A stretch of DNA of 64,000 bases from Saccharothrix sp. S26 (GTDB lineage: Bacteria > Actinomycetota > Actinomycetes > Mycobacteriales > Pseudonocardiaceae), in NCBI RefSeq assembly GCF_021390395.1, contig NZ_JAJUWT010000003.1, positions 248,001 through 312,000 on the forward strand, given 5' to 3'. Shown one piece after another: positions 1 to 12,200 of the stretch. The translations under genes and the position numbers were made by a program. Positions within the stretch are counted from its first letter, which is position 1. Every line of letters starts with the position of its first letter. The notes below the pieces were generated by a model. The model was given only the letters and a program-made list of their open reading frames with translations. It did not search any database and was not told the origin of the DNA.

Positions 1-588
1 CTGGTGACCGACGCCGGCATGCCCAGCGTGTCCGACCCGGGCTACCGCCTCGTGGCCGCGTGCGTGACCGAGGACATCCGCGTCACGTGCCTGCCGGGCC
101 CGTCCGCGGTGACGACCGCGCTGGCCGTGTCGGGCCTGCCGTCGGACCGCTTCTGCTTCGACGGCTTCCCACCCCGCAAGCAGGGCGAACGCCTGCGGTG
201 GTTCGCCGCGCTGCTGGACGAGCCGCGCACGTGCGTCTTCTTCGAATCACCCCATCGGCTGGCGGACACCCTCGCCGACGCCGCGCAGGTCCTGGGCCCG
301 GACCGGCGTGCCGCCGTGTGCCGTGAGCTGACCAAGACCTACGAGGAGGTCAGGCGGGGCGGCCTGGGGGAGCTGGCCGAGTGGGCCGCCGAGGGCGTGC
401 GCGGCGAGATCACCGTCGTGCTGGCCCCTGCCGAGGCCCGCGAGGCCCCGCCGATGGAGGCGCTGGTCGCCGAGGTGCGCCAACGCGTGGCCGCCGGCGA
501 ACGGACCAAGACGGCGGCGGCCGAGGTCGCCGAGGCGGCGGGGGTGAGCAAGAAGGCCCTGTATGACGCCGTGATCAGCAAGGGCTGA
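1..588 (+). CDS. rsmI: 16S rRNA (cytidine(1402)-2'-O)-methyltransferase RsmI, 5' end cut by window
   Basis: C-terminal part of RsmI, which uses S-adenosylmethionine to 2'-O-methylate C1402 in the decoding centre of 16S rRNA. The frame is open from base 1 and starts inside the conserved segment VTDAGMPSVSDPGYRLV, so the true start lies upstream of the window. Further family landmarks are PGPSAVTTAL, the FDGFPPRK stretch, and FFESPHRL followed by the conserved CRELTKTYEEV segment. The C-terminus (TKTAAAEVAEAAGVSKKALYDAVI) is the helix-turn-helix-like tail of long RsmI forms. The gene is followed 233 bp later by metG, as in other actinobacteria. The identification is secure; only the length is unknown. 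Confidence 0.95.
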   Translation: MVTDAGMPSVSDPGYRLVAACVTEDIRVTCLPGPSAVTTALAVSGLPSDRFCFDGFPPRKQGERLRWFAALLDEPRTCVFFESPHRLADTLADAAQVLGPDRRAAVCRELTKTYEEVRRGGLGELAEWAAEGVRGEITVVLAPAEAREAPPMEALVAEVRQRVAAGERTKTAAAEVAEAAGVSKKALYDAVISKG

Positions 589-733
589 CCTGGTCGGGCG
601 GCACCTCCGCGGTGAAGTCCAGCCAGGGGTCGCGGTCGAGGTCGCCGGACACCGCCTCGCGGGCGGCGCGGACGTTCGCCTCGAACACGTCGTCGAACGC
701 CTCGTCGACCTCGGACCGGGGAAGACCCGCCGG
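578..733 (-). pseudogene. Possible gene remnant antisense to the rsmI-metG gap
   Basis: The gap between rsmI and metG holds a 52-codon open stretch on the minus strand. It is closed by TGA at both ends and has no ATG. Its translation (EVDEAFDDVFEANVRAARE, then DPWLDFTAEVPPDQV) has natural protein-like composition with alternating acidic and hydrophobic residues, unlike most shadow frames here. I do not recognise the family. It may be the 3' remnant of a lost gene or chance. Confidence 0.2.
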
Positions 734-809
734 TCACCCGCTCCGGGATGCCCGCCGTTCGGCTCCCTCGACCAGCCCATCCCGGAGGAACCCGCTGGGT
801 GCACGTCCG

Positions 810-815
810 TAGGCT
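810..815 (+). promoter_or_regulatory. -10 box of metG (leaderless)
   Basis: TAGGCT lies 6 nt before the metG ATG and there is no Shine-Dalgarno sequence. Transcription probably begins at the start codon. No clear -35 hexamer is seen. Confidence 0.55.
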
Positions 816-821
816 AAGCCC

Positions 822-2612
822 ATGAGTGCCTCCGTGCTGACCGCGGTGGCGTGGCCCTACGCCAACGGTCCCCGCCACATCGGTCACGTCTCCGGTTTCG
901 GTGTCCCCTCCGACGTGTTCTCCCGCTACATGCGCATGTCGGGCAACCGGGTGCTGATGGTCTCCGGCTCGGACGAGCACGGCACGCCCATCTCGGTGCA
1001 GGCGGAGAAGGAGGGGCTGTCCACCCGCGAGCTGGTGGACAAGTACCACCGCGTGATCGCGAACGACCTGCACGGCCTGGGCCTGTCCTACGACCTGTTC
1101 ACCCGCACGACCACCGGCAACCACTACAAGGTGGTGCAGGAGCTGTTCCTCGCCCTCTGGCGCAACGGCTACGTCATCCCCAAGACCGAGATGGGCGCGA
1201 TCAGCCCCTCCACCGGCCGCACCCTGCCCGACCGCTACATCGAGGGCACGTGCCCGATCTGCGGCTACGACGGCGCGCGCGGCGACCAGTGCGACAACTG
1301 CGGCAACCAGCTCGACCCCGTCGACCTGAAGAACCCGCGCAGCCGGATCAACGGCGAGACGCCGAAGTTCGTCGAGACCGAGCACCTGTTCCTCGACCTG
1401 CCGCAGTTCATCGACGCCCTCGGCGGCTGGTTGCAGACCCGCACCGAGTGGCGGCCGAACGTGCTCAAGTTCAGCCAGAACCTCATCGACGACCTGCGCC
1501 CGCGGGCCATCACCCGCGACCTGGACTGGGGCATCCCGATCCCGCTCGACGGCTGGCGCGAGCAGCCGATGAAGCGCTTCTACGTGTGGTTCGACGCGGT
1601 GATCGGCTACCTCAGCGCGTCCGTGGAGTGGGCCCGCCGCAGCGGGGACGACGACGCCTGGAAGGAGTTCTGGACCGGCGACGCCCAGGGCTACTACTTC
1701 ATGGGCAAGGACAACATCGTCTTCCATTCGCTGATCTGGCCCTCCCTGCTGCTCGGCCAGAACGGCCAGGGCGCGAAGGGCGGGCAGCCGGGCGCGTTCG
1801 GCACGCTGAACCTGCCCACCGAGGTGGTCAGCTCCGAGTTCCTGACCATGAGCGGCTCGAAGTTCTCCACCTCCCGCGGCACGGTCATCTACGTCACCGA
1901 CTTCCTCAAGGAGTTCGGGCCCGACGCGCTGCGCTACTTCATCTCCGTGGCCGGCCCGGAGAACCAGGACACCGACTTCACCTGGGAGGAGTTCGTCCGC
2001 CGGACGAACTTCGAGCTGGCCAACGAGTGGGGCAACCTGGTCAACCGGTCGATCTCCATGGCCCACAAGAACGTGGGCGCGGTGCCGAAGCCGACCAGCC
2101 CCACCCAGGCCGACCACGAGCTGCTGGAGCTGTCCCGCAAGGCGTTCGACGTGGTGGGCGGGCACCTGCGCCGCTCCCGGTTCAAGCAGGCGTCCAGCGA
2201 GGCGATGAAGGTCGTCGGCGCGGCCAACCGGTACCTGTCCGACCAGGAACCGTGGAAGCTCAAGGACGACCCGGAGCGCCGCGACACCGTGCTGCACACC
2301 GCGTTGCAGGTCGTGCAGGACGCCAACGCCCTGCTGACGCCGTTCCTGCCGCACTCGGCGCAGAAGGTGCACGAGGCGCTGGGCGGCACGGGCGTGTGGG
2401 CGGCCCAGCCGCGGCTGACCGACGTCGCCGACCTCGACGTGCCCGACCGCGAGTACCCGGTCCTCACCGGCGACTACGCGGCCGAGCAGGCGACGTGGGC
2501 GTCCACCCCGATCGAGGTGGGCAGGCCGCTGGCCAAGCCCGCGCCGCTGTTCGCGAAGCTCGACCCCGAACTGGGTGAGACCGGGCCCGAGTGGGCCCCG
2601 ATCGTCAAGTGA
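822..2612 (+). CDS. metG: Methionyl-tRNA synthetase
   Basis: Charges tRNA-Met with methionine in the cytoplasm; a class I synthetase of 596 residues. The HIGH signature is at residues 19-22 (NGPRHIGH). The zinc knob carries paired cysteines (CPIC and CDNCG, about residues 144-161). The KMSKS loop is replaced by KFSTS near residue 347. The anticodon-binding helical domain follows ([11 protein letters not shown]). There is no C-terminal tRNA-binding EMAPII-type domain. The ATG at 822 gives the normal N-terminus and sits 6 nt after a TAGGCT box. It overlaps tatD by 4 bp, so the two genes are translationally coupled. Confidence 0.97.
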   Translation: MSASVLTAVAWPYANGPRHIGHVSGFGVPSDVFSRYMRMSGNRVLMVSGSDEHGTPISVQAEKEGLSTRELVDKYHRVIANDLHGLGLSYDLFTRTTTGNHYKVVQELFLALWRNGYVIPKTEMGAISPSTGRTLPDRYIEGTCPICGYDGARGDQCDNCGNQLDPVDLKNPRSRINGETPKFVETEHLFLDLPQFIDALGGWLQTRTEWRPNVLKFSQNLIDDLRPRAITRDLDWGIPIPLDGWREQPMKRFYVWFDAVIGYLSASVEWARRSGDDDAWKEFWTGDAQGYYFMGKDNIVFHSLIWPSLLLGQNGQGAKGGQPGAFGTLNLPTEVVSSEFLTMSGSKFSTSRGTVIYVTDFLKEFGPDALRYFISVAGPENQDTDFTWEEFVRRTNFELANEWGNLVNRSISMAHKNVGAVPKPTSPTQADHELLELSRKAFDVVGGHLRRSRFKQASSEAMKVVGAANRYLSDQEPWKLKDDPERRDTVLHTALQVVQDANALLTPFLPHSAQKVHEALGGTGVWAAQPRLTDVADLDVPDREYPVLTGDYAAEQATWASTPIEVGRPLAKPAPLFAKLDPELGETGPEWAPIVK

Positions 2613-3445
2613 CCAAGCGCAACGGCGAACGGCCACCGGTCCCGGAGACCCTGCCGGTGCCGGTGGTCGACGCCCACACGCACCTGGACGCGTGCGGCGC
2701 GAAGACGCCCGAGCAGGTCCGCGAGGTGCTCGACCGGGCCGCCGCGGCGGGCGTCGACCGGGTGGTCACGGTCGCCGACGACCTCGACGCGGCCCGGTGG
2801 GCCGCCGAAGCCGCCACGTGGGACGACCGGGTGTTCGCCGCCGTCGCCCTGCACCCGACCCGCACGTCCACGTTCGGCGAGGTCGAGCAGGCGGAGCTGG
2901 CGCGGCTCGCCGAGCGGCCCAGGGTGGTCGCGATCGGCGAGACCGGCCTGGACTACTACTGGGACTACGCGCCGAAAACCGCCCAGCACGAGGCGTTCCG
3001 GTGGCACATCGACCTGGCCAAGCGGGTCGGCAAGCCGTTGATGATCCACGACCGGGACGCGCACGACGACATCCTCGCGGTGCTCGACGCCGAAGGAGCG
3101 CCGTCCACAGTGGTGTTCCACTGCTTCTCCGGCGACCTCTCCTTCGCGCGCGCGTGCGTGGAGCGGGGGTTCGTGCTGTCCTTCGCGGGCACGGCGACGT
3201 TCCGCAACGCCCACGCGTTGCGGGAAGCCGCCCGGTGGGTGCCGGAGGACCACGTGCTGGTCGAGACGGACGCCCCCTTCCTCACGCCCCACCCGTACCG
3301 GGGTCGCCCGAACGAGCCCTATTGCGCCAACTACACGCTCCGCGACCTGGCGACGCTGCGTGAGACCGACCTCGGCGAGCTGGCCACGAAGATCACCCGA
3401 AACGCCGAACGCGTCTTCGGTCTTCGTGACGCGGTGAAGTCGTAA
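2609..3445 (+). CDS. tatD: TatD family metal-dependent DNase
   Basis: Amidohydrolase-fold, divalent-metal DNase of the TatD/YcfH family, about 278 residues. Metal ligands are visible in DAHTHLD (HxH near residue 22), [10 protein letters not shown] (Glu near 111), IHDRDAHDD (His), FHCFSGD (His) and ETDAPFL (Asp). The family signature near the C-terminus ([11 protein letters not shown]) is intact. The chosen GTG at 2609 overlaps the metG stop as GTGA; an earlier in-frame GTG at 2591 would overlap metG further. The gene lies in the conserved metG-tatD-rpfB-rsmA order. The family acts in DNA repair or degradation; the physiological substrate is not known from sequence. Confidence 0.93.
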   Translation: MTKRNGERPPVPETLPVPVVDAHTHLDACGAKTPEQVREVLDRAAAAGVDRVVTVADDLDAARWAAEAATWDDRVFAAVALHPTRTSTFGEVEQAELARLAERPRVVAIGETGLDYYWDYAPKTAQHEAFRWHIDLAKRVGKPLMIHDRDAHDDILAVLDAEGAPSTVVFHCFSGDLSFARACVERGFVLSFAGTATFRNAHALREAARWVPEDHVLVETDAPFLTPHPYRGRPNEPYCANYTLRDLATLRETDLGELATKITRNAERVFGLRDAVKS

Positions 3446-3662
3446 TCCCCCTTACGACGAATGGCGGACAGACTTGCTCCCCTAACGGAGTGACTGAACT
3501 CACAAGGATTGCCGGGGTGTTGGCACAACCACCGCGCACCCGTTACGGTCCCGTGACCGTGCCCCGTGTTCCGAGTTCGGGGCGCACCCGCAGTCGGGGC
3601 GGGTCACGTTGACACCAGAAGCGCCAAGCCGAACACGCACAGGAGTTGCCGGAGATCACTAG

Positions 3663-5159
<1,497 letters not shown>

Positions 5160-5163
5160 CAAT

Positions 5164-6048
5164 GTGGCGGTGACTGAGGATTCGACGACGGCCGGGTCGG
5201 CGAGCGCGCTCCTCGGTCCGGCCGACGTCCGTCGGCTGGCCGCCGAGCTGGACATCCGCCCCACCAAGAAGCTGGGGCAGAACTTCGTGCACGACCCGAA
5301 CACGGTGCGGCGCATCGTGGCGGCGGCCGACCTGCGCCCGGACGACGTGGTGCTCGAAGTCGGACCGGGGCTGGGCTCGCTGACGCTGGCGCTGCTGCCG
5401 TCCTGCCGGGCGCTGGTGGCCGTGGAGATCGACGGGGTGCTGGCCGAGCGCCTGCCCGTCACCGTGGCCGACCGCGCGCCCGACCTCGCCGACCGGCTGA
5501 CCGTCGTGCACGAGGACGCGATGCGCGTCACGCCCGGGCAGCTCCCGGTCGAGCCGACCGCCCTGGTGGCGAACCTGCCGTACAACGTGGCCGTGCCCGT
5601 GGTGCTGCACCTGCTGGCCGTGCTGCCGTCGCTGCGCACGGGCCTGGTGATGGTGCAGTCCGAGGTGGCCGACCGGATGGCCGCCGGTCCCGGCAGCAAG
5701 GTCTACGGGGTGCCCAGCGTGAAGCTCGCCTGGTACGCCGACGCCCGCCGGGCCGGTCCGGTGCCGCGCTCGGTGTTCTGGCCCGTGCCGAACGTGGACT
5801 CGGCGCTGGTCGCGTTCGAGCGGCACGAGCCGCTGTCCACTGTGGATCAGCGGGCGCTGTTCTCGTTGGTGGACGCCGCTTTCGCGCAGCGGCGCAAGAT
5901 GCTGCGCGGCGCGCTGTCCGGCTGGGCCGGATCGGCGGCGCGGGCGCAGCGGCTGCTGGAGGCCGCGGGCGTGGACCCGTCGGTGCGCGGCGAACAACTG
6001 GCCGTCAGTGACTTCATCCGGATAGCCGAGGCCGCGTCCACCCGGTAG
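5164..6048 (+). CDS. rsmA: 16S rRNA (adenine(1518)/(1519)-N6)-dimethyltransferase
   Basis: KsgA/RsmA dimethylates A1518 and A1519 of 16S rRNA late in 30S assembly; 294 residues. The N-terminal motif [16 protein letters not shown], the SAM-binding loop [14 protein letters not shown] (about 65-78) and the catalytic motif IV NLPYNV (about 137-142) are all present, followed by the C-terminal helical lobe ([12 protein letters not shown]). The GTG at 5164 comes 4 bp after the rpfB stop; a second in-frame GTG at 5170 is possible. rpfB and rsmA are probably cotranscribed, as in mycobacteria. In M. tuberculosis ispE follows directly; here the met leader and metNIQ intervene. Confidence 0.96.
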   Translation: MAVTEDSTTAGSASALLGPADVRRLAAELDIRPTKKLGQNFVHDPNTVRRIVAAADLRPDDVVLEVGPGLGSLTLALLPSCRALVAVEIDGVLAERLPVTVADRAPDLADRLTVVHEDAMRVTPGQLPVEPTALVANLPYNVAVPVVLHLLAVLPSLRTGLVMVQSEVADRMAAGPGSKVYGVPSVKLAWYADARRAGPVPRSVFWPVPNVDSALVAFERHEPLSTVDQRALFSLVDAAFAQRRKMLRGALSGWAGSAARAQRLLEAAGVDPSVRGEQLAVSDFIRIAEAASTR

Positions 6049-6134
6049 TCGATGATCTTTCGGCCGAACGTGTGATTTGCCGAACGATCCTGTTTCAGGC
6101 TTGCGTCAGCCGGGCTCGGTCAGGTCTACTCGTG

Positions 6135-6230
6135 GTGCCATCCCGAGCGGCCGAGAGACCTGGCTCTACGACGCCGCAGCAACCACCCCTCCATGGGGGC
6201 AGGTGCTTCAGCCAGGATCGATGGAGGATC
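6135..6230 (+). ncRNA. SAM (S-box class) riboswitch upstream of metNIQ
   Basis: The segment carries the S-box core: GAGCGGCCGAGAGACCTGGC, then GACGCCGCAGCAACC, a P3-type hairpin CCCC-TCCAT-GGGG, then GGTGCTTCAGCCAGGA. The closing P1 helix pairs CCATC near 6138 with GATGG near 6220. The arrangement matches actinobacterial SAM-I type leaders, and the downstream genes encode a methionine importer, the expected target. Its 3' edge runs into GGAGG at 6223-6227, the ribosome site of the leader peptide, so control may be translational. SAM-IV is the alternative class; a covariance-model search would settle it. Confidence 0.85.
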
Positions 6231-6232
6231 AC

Positions 6233-6313
6233 GTGCCCAGGATGCGAATGCTCACCCGCCGGCGGGTCGTCGACCACGGCCGCCGGACCTCGTCAGCCTG
6301 TCGCAGCTGCTGA
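6233..6313 (+). CDS. Short Cys-containing leader peptide
   Basis: A 26-codon frame (GTG start) or 23 codons from the ATG at 6242. The sequence LTRRRVVDHGRRTSSACR followed by SC-stop fits the actinobacterial 'putative leader peptide' pattern (RRR-VVD-L/H-x-R-x-SS-A-CR) found ahead of sulfur and metal transport operons. GGAGG at 6223-6227 is 5 nt before the GTG at 6233. It lies between the SAM riboswitch and metN. Known mycobacterial relatives with Cys codons near the 3' end act as cysteine-sensing attenuators; that role here is inferred from two Cys codons in the last five residues. Confidence 0.7.
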   Translation: MPRMRMLTRRRVVDHGRRTSSACRSC

Positions 6314-6345
6314 GCAAGCAGCCCTAGGCGCCTTCGAATCCTCGC

Positions 6346-6369
6346 GTCCTTCATTCAGGACACCTTTCT
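6346..6369 (+). terminator. Candidate attenuator hairpin before metN
   Basis: GTCCT (6346-6350) can pair with AGGAC (6357-6361) across a 6-nt loop and is followed by ACCTTTCT. It is short and weakly T-rich. It sits between the leader peptide and metN, where an attenuator would be expected. Confidence 0.35.
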
Positions 6370-6433
6370 GAGCTGAGCCGTCGGTCACGCACGCCATGAG
6401 CGTGCGCTGCCGCATGCTGTCGTGGAGCGAAAC

Positions 6434-7444
6434 GTGATCACTGTCGAGAACCTCACCAAGACCTTCCCCGGGAGTACCGGGCAGGTTCGCGCGCTGGACG
6501 GCGTGAACCTGGACGTCGCCGCGGGCACCGTCCTCGGCGTCGTCGGCCCCAGCGGGGCGGGCAAGTCCACCCTGGCCCGGTGCGTCGCGCTCCTGGAGCG
6601 ACCCGACAGCGGTGCGATCCGCGTCGACGGCACCGACCTCGTCTCCCTCGACGGCACCGCGCTGCGCGCCGCCCGCCGGCAGATCGGCGTTGTGCCGCAA
6701 GGGGATTCCCTGCTGCGCCAGCGCACCGCCGCGGGCAACGTCGCGCTGCCGCTGGAGGCCGCGGGCGTGGCCGGCCCGCAGCGCCGCACCCGCGTCGCCG
6801 AGCTGCTCGACCTGGTCGGCCTGACCGACAAGGCGGGCTCGTACCCCGACCAGCTCTCCGGCGGCCAGCGCCAGCGGATCGCGGTCGCACGGGCGCTCGC
6901 CGCGTCGCCGTCCGTGCTGCTGGCCGACGAGCCGACCTCCGCGCTCGACCCCGACACGACCGGCTCGGTGCTCACCGTGCTGGACCGGGCGCGCGCCGAG
7001 CTGGGCGTGACCGTGCTCGTCGTCACCCACGACATGGGCGTGGTCCGCCGGATCTGCGACGACGTCGCGGTGCTGGAGGACGGCCGGGTGGTGGAGCACG
7101 GCAAGGTGCTCGACCTGGTCTCCGACGCCGCGAGCCGCACGGCCGCGTCGCTGCTGCCCGCCGTGGACCAGAACCCGGCGGCGGAGGTCTCGTTCGACCG
7201 GGTCGCGGACGTCGTGCTGGTCGGCTTCGCGGCCGTCGGCGCGCTGCTGCCCGAGGCCACCAGCCGGTTCGGCGTCGAGCTCAACCTGCTCGGCGGCGGC
7301 CTGACCCGGCTCGGCGAGACCCCGGTGGCGCGCTTCCGCGTCGGCCTGAAGGGCGAGCGCGCCGACTCGGCGCTGGAGTGGATCTCGGACGCGGGCGGCT
7401 CGGTGCGCCGGACCCTGTCCGGTCCGCAGGGAGTAGCTGCGTGA
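6434..7444 (+). CDS. metN: Methionine ABC transporter ATP-binding protein MetN
   Basis: ATPase subunit of the MetNIQ D/L-methionine importer at the inner face of the membrane; about 336 residues. Walker A is GPSGAGKST (about 38-46), the signature is [15 protein letters not shown], and Walker B is VLLADEPTSALDPD. A C-terminal NIL domain (about 250-335) binds methionine and inhibits transport when the pool is high. The GTG at 6434 is preferred over the in-frame GTG at 6422 because GGAG lies 6 nt upstream and the protein then begins MITVENLTKTF like its homologues. It overlaps metI by 4 bp. Control by the SAM riboswitch and leader peptide upstream is likely. Confidence 0.95.
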   Translation: MITVENLTKTFPGSTGQVRALDGVNLDVAAGTVLGVVGPSGAGKSTLARCVALLERPDSGAIRVDGTDLVSLDGTALRAARRQIGVVPQGDSLLRQRTAAGNVALPLEAAGVAGPQRRTRVAELLDLVGLTDKAGSYPDQLSGGQRQRIAVARALAASPSVLLADEPTSALDPDTTGSVLTVLDRARAELGVTVLVVTHDMGVVRRICDDVAVLEDGRVVEHGKVLDLVSDAASRTAASLLPAVDQNPAAEVSFDRVADVVLVGFAAVGALLPEATSRFGVELNLLGGGLTRLGETPVARFRVGLKGERADSALEWISDAGGSVRRTLSGPQGVAA

Positions 7445-8124
7445 GGTCTGCAACACCCTGGTCCATCGTGTTCGACGACCTGCTGGTCGCCACCGGCGAG
7501 ACGTTGTACATGGTGGTCGTCTCCACCCTGATCGCCGTTCTGCTCGGCGCGCCGGTCGGCATCTGGCTTCAGCTCACCGCTCCCGGTGGGCTGAAGCCCC
7601 GGCCGGTGCTCCACAAAGTGCTCGGGTTCGTCGTGGACCTGGGCCGTTCCATGCCCTTCCTGGTCCTGCTGGTGGTGCTCACCTCGCTGACCAGGTTGCT
7701 GCTGGGCAGCACCATCGGACCCACGGCGGCCATCGTGCCGCTGGCCGTGGGCGCGATCCCGTTCGTCGGCAGGCTGGTCCAGAACGTGCTGGCCGAGGTG
7801 CACGTCTCGGTGGTGGAGGCCGCGGTCACCACCGGGTCGTCCACGTCGCGGATCGTGCGCAGCGTGCTGCTGCGCGAGTCGTTGCCCGCGCTGGTCAACG
7901 CCGTGGGCGTGACCGCGATCGCGCTGCTGGGCTACTCGGCGATGGCCGGGGTGGTCGGCGGCGGCGGGCTCGGTGACCTCGCCGTGCGCATGGGCTACCA
8001 GCGGTTCAACGACCGGTACCTGTGGAGCACGGTGGTCGTGCTGGCGATCATCGCGACCGCGATCCAGTTCACCACCAACCGCGTGGCCCGCGGCATCGAC
8101 CGCCGCCGCACGGCCTCCGTCTGA
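7441..8124 (+). CDS. metI: Methionine ABC transporter permease MetI
   Basis: Membrane subunit of the MetNIQ importer; 227 residues with about five to six hydrophobic segments. The permease coupling (EAA-type) loop is EAAVTTGSSTSRIVRSVLL, which contacts the MetN ATPase. GTG at 7441 overlaps the metN stop (GTGA), giving translational coupling. The C-terminus AIIATAIQFTTNRVARGIDRR is typical of the family. The lipoprotein receptor gene metQ follows after 64 bp. Confidence 0.95.
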   Translation: MRSATPWSIVFDDLLVATGETLYMVVVSTLIAVLLGAPVGIWLQLTAPGGLKPRPVLHKVLGFVVDLGRSMPFLVLLVVLTSLTRLLLGSTIGPTAAIVPLAVGAIPFVGRLVQNVLAEVHVSVVEAAVTTGSSTSRIVRSVLLRESLPALVNAVGVTAIALLGYSAMAGVVGGGGLGDLAVRMGYQRFNDRYLWSTVVVLAIIATAIQFTTNRVARGIDRRRTASV

Positions 8125-8188
8125 CCTTGCTCACCTGATCGAGTTCCGGTTCCCCCGGTTCACCTGTGATCCTCACCTAAGGAATGAA

Positions 8189-8998
8189 ATGCGTATTCGT
8201 GCTGCCCTGCTCGCCGTGCTGCTGACCGCAGTGGGCTGCGGTAGTGGCGACACCGGTGGCGCCGCGTCCGACCCGAACGCGCCGCTGAAGGTGGGCGTGA
8301 GCCCCGTCCCGCACGCCCAGGTGCTCCAGTACGTGGTCGACAACCTGGCCGCGTCGAAGGGCCTGAAGATCGAGATCGTGGAGTTCACCGACTACGTCCA
8401 GCCGAACACGGCGCTGGTGGACGGGTCGCTGGACGCGAACTACTTCCAGACCGTGCCGTACCTGGACACGTTCAAGGCCGAGAGCGGCGCGCCGCTGGAG
8501 TGGATCGGCCCGGTGCACGTCGAGCCGCTGGGCCTGTACTCGAAGAAGTACAAGTCGCTGGCCGACCTGCCGTCCGGCGCGCGGGTGGCGCTGGCCAACG
8601 ACGCGACGAACGAGGCGCGCGGCCTGCAGCTGCTCCAGGCCAACGGCCTGATCAAGCTGACGCCGGGCTCGGAGAAGACGGCCTCGGTGCGCGACGTCGC
8701 GGACAACCCGCGCGGGCTGCAGTTCGTCACGCTGGAGGCCCCGCAGCTGCCGCGGTCGCTGGACGACACGGACGCGTCGGTCATCAACGGCAACTACGCC
8801 ATCGACGCCGGCCTCAAGCCCGCGAACGACGCGCTGGCGCTGGAGAAGGCCGAGGGCAACCCGAACGCCAACGGCCTGGTCACGCGGACCGAGCTGAAGG
8901 ACGACCAGCGGATCAAGGACCTGCTGGCCCTGCTCCAGTCGCCGGAGGTCAAGGAGTACATCAAGCAGACCTTCGCGGGCTCCGTCCTCGCCGTCTGA
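8189..8998 (+). CDS. metQ: Methionine-binding lipoprotein MetQ (NlpA family)
   Basis: Extracytoplasmic receptor that delivers methionine to MetNI; 269 residues. A short signal peptide ends in the lipobox LTAVGC with the acylated Cys near residue 15. Family landmarks are [12 protein letters not shown], the [20 protein letters not shown] region, and [12 protein letters not shown], which lines the ligand cleft. ATG at 8189 has AAGGA upstream. The stop codon is immediately followed by the 22-nt intergenic repeat array, so the operon ends at that element. Confidence 0.95.
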   Translation: MRIRAALLAVLLTAVGCGSGDTGGAASDPNAPLKVGVSPVPHAQVLQYVVDNLAASKGLKIEIVEFTDYVQPNTALVDGSLDANYFQTVPYLDTFKAESGAPLEWIGPVHVEPLGLYSKKYKSLADLPSGARVALANDATNEARGLQLLQANGLIKLTPGSEKTASVRDVADNPRGLQFVTLEAPQLPRSLDDTDASVINGNYAIDAGLKPANDALALEKAEGNPNANGLVTRTELKDDQRIKDLLALLQSPEVKEYIKQTFAGSVLAV

Positions 8999-9001
8999 CC
9001 C

Positions 9002-9107
9002 GCGAGTCCTACCTCCAGAACGCGTGAGTCCTACGTTCAGAACGCGTGTGTCCTACGTTCAGAACGCGTGTGTCCTACGTTCGGAACCCCTGAGTTCAAC
9101 GCTCAGG
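9002..9107. repeat. Tandem 22-nt intergenic repeat (half element), copy 1
   Basis: Directly after the metQ stop come four head-to-tail units of 22 nt: one diverged CGCGAGTCCTACCTCCAGAA, then three close to GCGTGTGTCCTACGTTCAGA. A terminal segment CCTGAGTTCAACGCTCAGG follows, itself a small inverted repeat. Unit and tail sequences match the left arm of the palindromic elements at 12022 and 29171. The period equals about two DNA turns. No coding potential was found. Confidence 0.85.
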
Positions 9108-9205
9108 GCGGCGGAGTGGGTGGTCGCGGCGGTGACGGGAGGGCGGCGGAGTGGGTTTCGTCGCAGGTCAGCGGCCGGTGGGAGCGGACAACCGGGAAAC
9201 GCCCG

Positions 9206-9211
9206 TACGCT
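9206..9211 (+). promoter_or_regulatory. -10 box of ispE (leaderless)
   Basis: TACGCT lies 7 nt before the ispE GTG at 9219, with no Shine-Dalgarno sequence. It helps fix the ispE start among several in-frame candidates. Confidence 0.5.
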
Positions 9212-9218
9212 TCATGGC

Positions 9219-10184
9219 GTGCTCGCTGTCGTCCCGCCCCCGGTCACCGTCCGCGTCCCGGCCAAGGTCAACCTGCACCTGGCCGTCGGCGAAGCCCGCG
9301 CGGACGGGTACCACGACCTGGTGACGATCTTCCAGGCCCTGTCGCTGACCGACGAGGTGACCGTCGCCATCGCCGACGACCCCGGTGTCGAGGTGCACGG
9401 CGAAGGCGCCGACTCGGTGCCCACCGGGCCGTCCAACCTGGCCTGGCGGGCGGTGCGGGTGCTGGCCCAGCACGTCGGCCGCGACCCGGACGACCCGAAG
9501 GTCCGCGTCGTCATCCGCAAGTCGATCCCGGTGGCGGGCGGCATGGCGGGTGGCAGCGCGGACGCGGCGGCGACGCTGGTCGGGCTGGCGTCGCTGTGGC
9601 GGCTGGAGATCAGCCGCAACGAGCTGGCCGGGCTCGCGGGCAAGATCGGCGCGGACGTCCCCTTCGCCATCTACGGCGGCACGGCGCTGGGCACCGACCG
9701 GGGCGACCGGATCGTGCCCGTGCTGTCCCGCCACACGTTCCACTGGGTGCTCGCGTTCGACCGGCGCGGCCTGTCCACGCCCGAGGTGTTCGACGAGCTG
9801 GACCGGCTGCGCGCGGACGGCGACCCGCCCCGCGTCGGCGAGGCGGAGGCGGTGCTCGAAGGGCTGGCCTCCGGCGACCCGCGCCAGCTCGCGCTGCTCC
9901 TCGGCAACGACCTGCAGGCCGCGGCCGTGTCGCTGCGCCCCAACCTGCGCCGCACGCTGCGCGCGGGCGTGAACGCGGGCGCGTTGGCCGGCATGGTGTC
10001 CGGATCGGGCCCCACCTGCGCGTTCCTCTGCACGGACGGTGACTCGGCGGTGCGCGTGGCCGCCGAACTGGCGGGCGCGGGCGTCTGCCGGACGGTGCGC
10101 GTGGCGCAAGGGCCGGTGCACGGGGCGCGCGTCGTCGGCACCGACGAGGCGCCCCGGCCGATCCCGCCCGAAGTGCACGCCTGA
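9219..10184 (+). CDS. ispE: 4-(cytidine-5'-diphospho)-2-C-methyl-D-erythritol kinase
   Basis: GHMP-superfamily kinase that phosphorylates CDP-methylerythritol in the MEP route to isoprenoids; about 321 residues. The N-terminal motif [14 protein letters not shown], the ATP loop [17 protein letters not shown] and the late motif [11 protein letters not shown] are intact. The frame stays open further upstream, through the repeat array, but the family N-terminus begins at [18 protein letters not shown]; the GTG at 9219 with TACGCT 7 nt upstream is therefore chosen. In mycobacteria ispE directly follows rsmA; here metNIQ separates them. Confidence 0.93.
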   Translation: MLAVVPPPVTVRVPAKVNLHLAVGEARADGYHDLVTIFQALSLTDEVTVAIADDPGVEVHGEGADSVPTGPSNLAWRAVRVLAQHVGRDPDDPKVRVVIRKSIPVAGGMAGGSADAAATLVGLASLWRLEISRNELAGLAGKIGADVPFAIYGGTALGTDRGDRIVPVLSRHTFHWVLAFDRRGLSTPEVFDELDRLRADGDPPRVGEAEAVLEGLASGDPRQLALLLGNDLQAAAVSLRPNLRRTLRAGVNAGALAGMVSGSGPTCAFLCTDGDSAVRVAAELAGAGVCRTVRVAQGPVHGARVVGTDEAPRPIPPEVHA

Positions 10185-10251
10185 CGTGCCCGGCGCGGTG
10201 GCTAGGCTGGCGCACCGCGTTGTCTCCCGTTCTCGATGAAGGTGCTGGTAC

Positions 10252-12021
<1,770 letters not shown>

Positions 12022-12196
12022 CCCCCGCGAGAGTCCTACGTTCACGCCGCGAGAGTCCTACGTCCAGCACCCCCGAATTCAACGCTCAGCGCACCGACCG
12101 TTCGTCGTGAACGTTGAACTCGGGGGTCGTGAACGTAGGACTCTCGCGCGCTGAACGTAGGACTCTCACGGGCTGGAGGTAGGACTCTCGAGGGGG
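12022..12196. repeat. Palindromic intergenic repeat element, copy 2 (full)
   Basis: Fills the whole gap between the convergent stops of the ABC-F gene and the DivIVA-repeat gene. The left arm has two units of GCGAGAGTCCTACGT type, the right arm three units of GTAGGACTCTCGC type, all on about 22-nt spacing. The 56-bp centre (12071-12126) is bounded by CCCCGAATTCAACG and its near complement. The element runs directly on from the ABC-F stop codon (TGACCCCC) and ends a few bases from the other stop. It could form a very long hairpin in transcripts from either side. Confidence 0.88.
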
Positions 12197-12200
12197 TGGG

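Noticed and set aside
339-2636. 765-codon open frame antisense to metG
   Set aside because: Low-complexity Arg/Val/Leu/His composition typical of a high-GC shadow frame; metG on the other strand is unambiguous.
9002-9087. CRISPR array
   Set aside because: The 22-nt units are directly adjacent with no variable spacers and no cas genes nearby.
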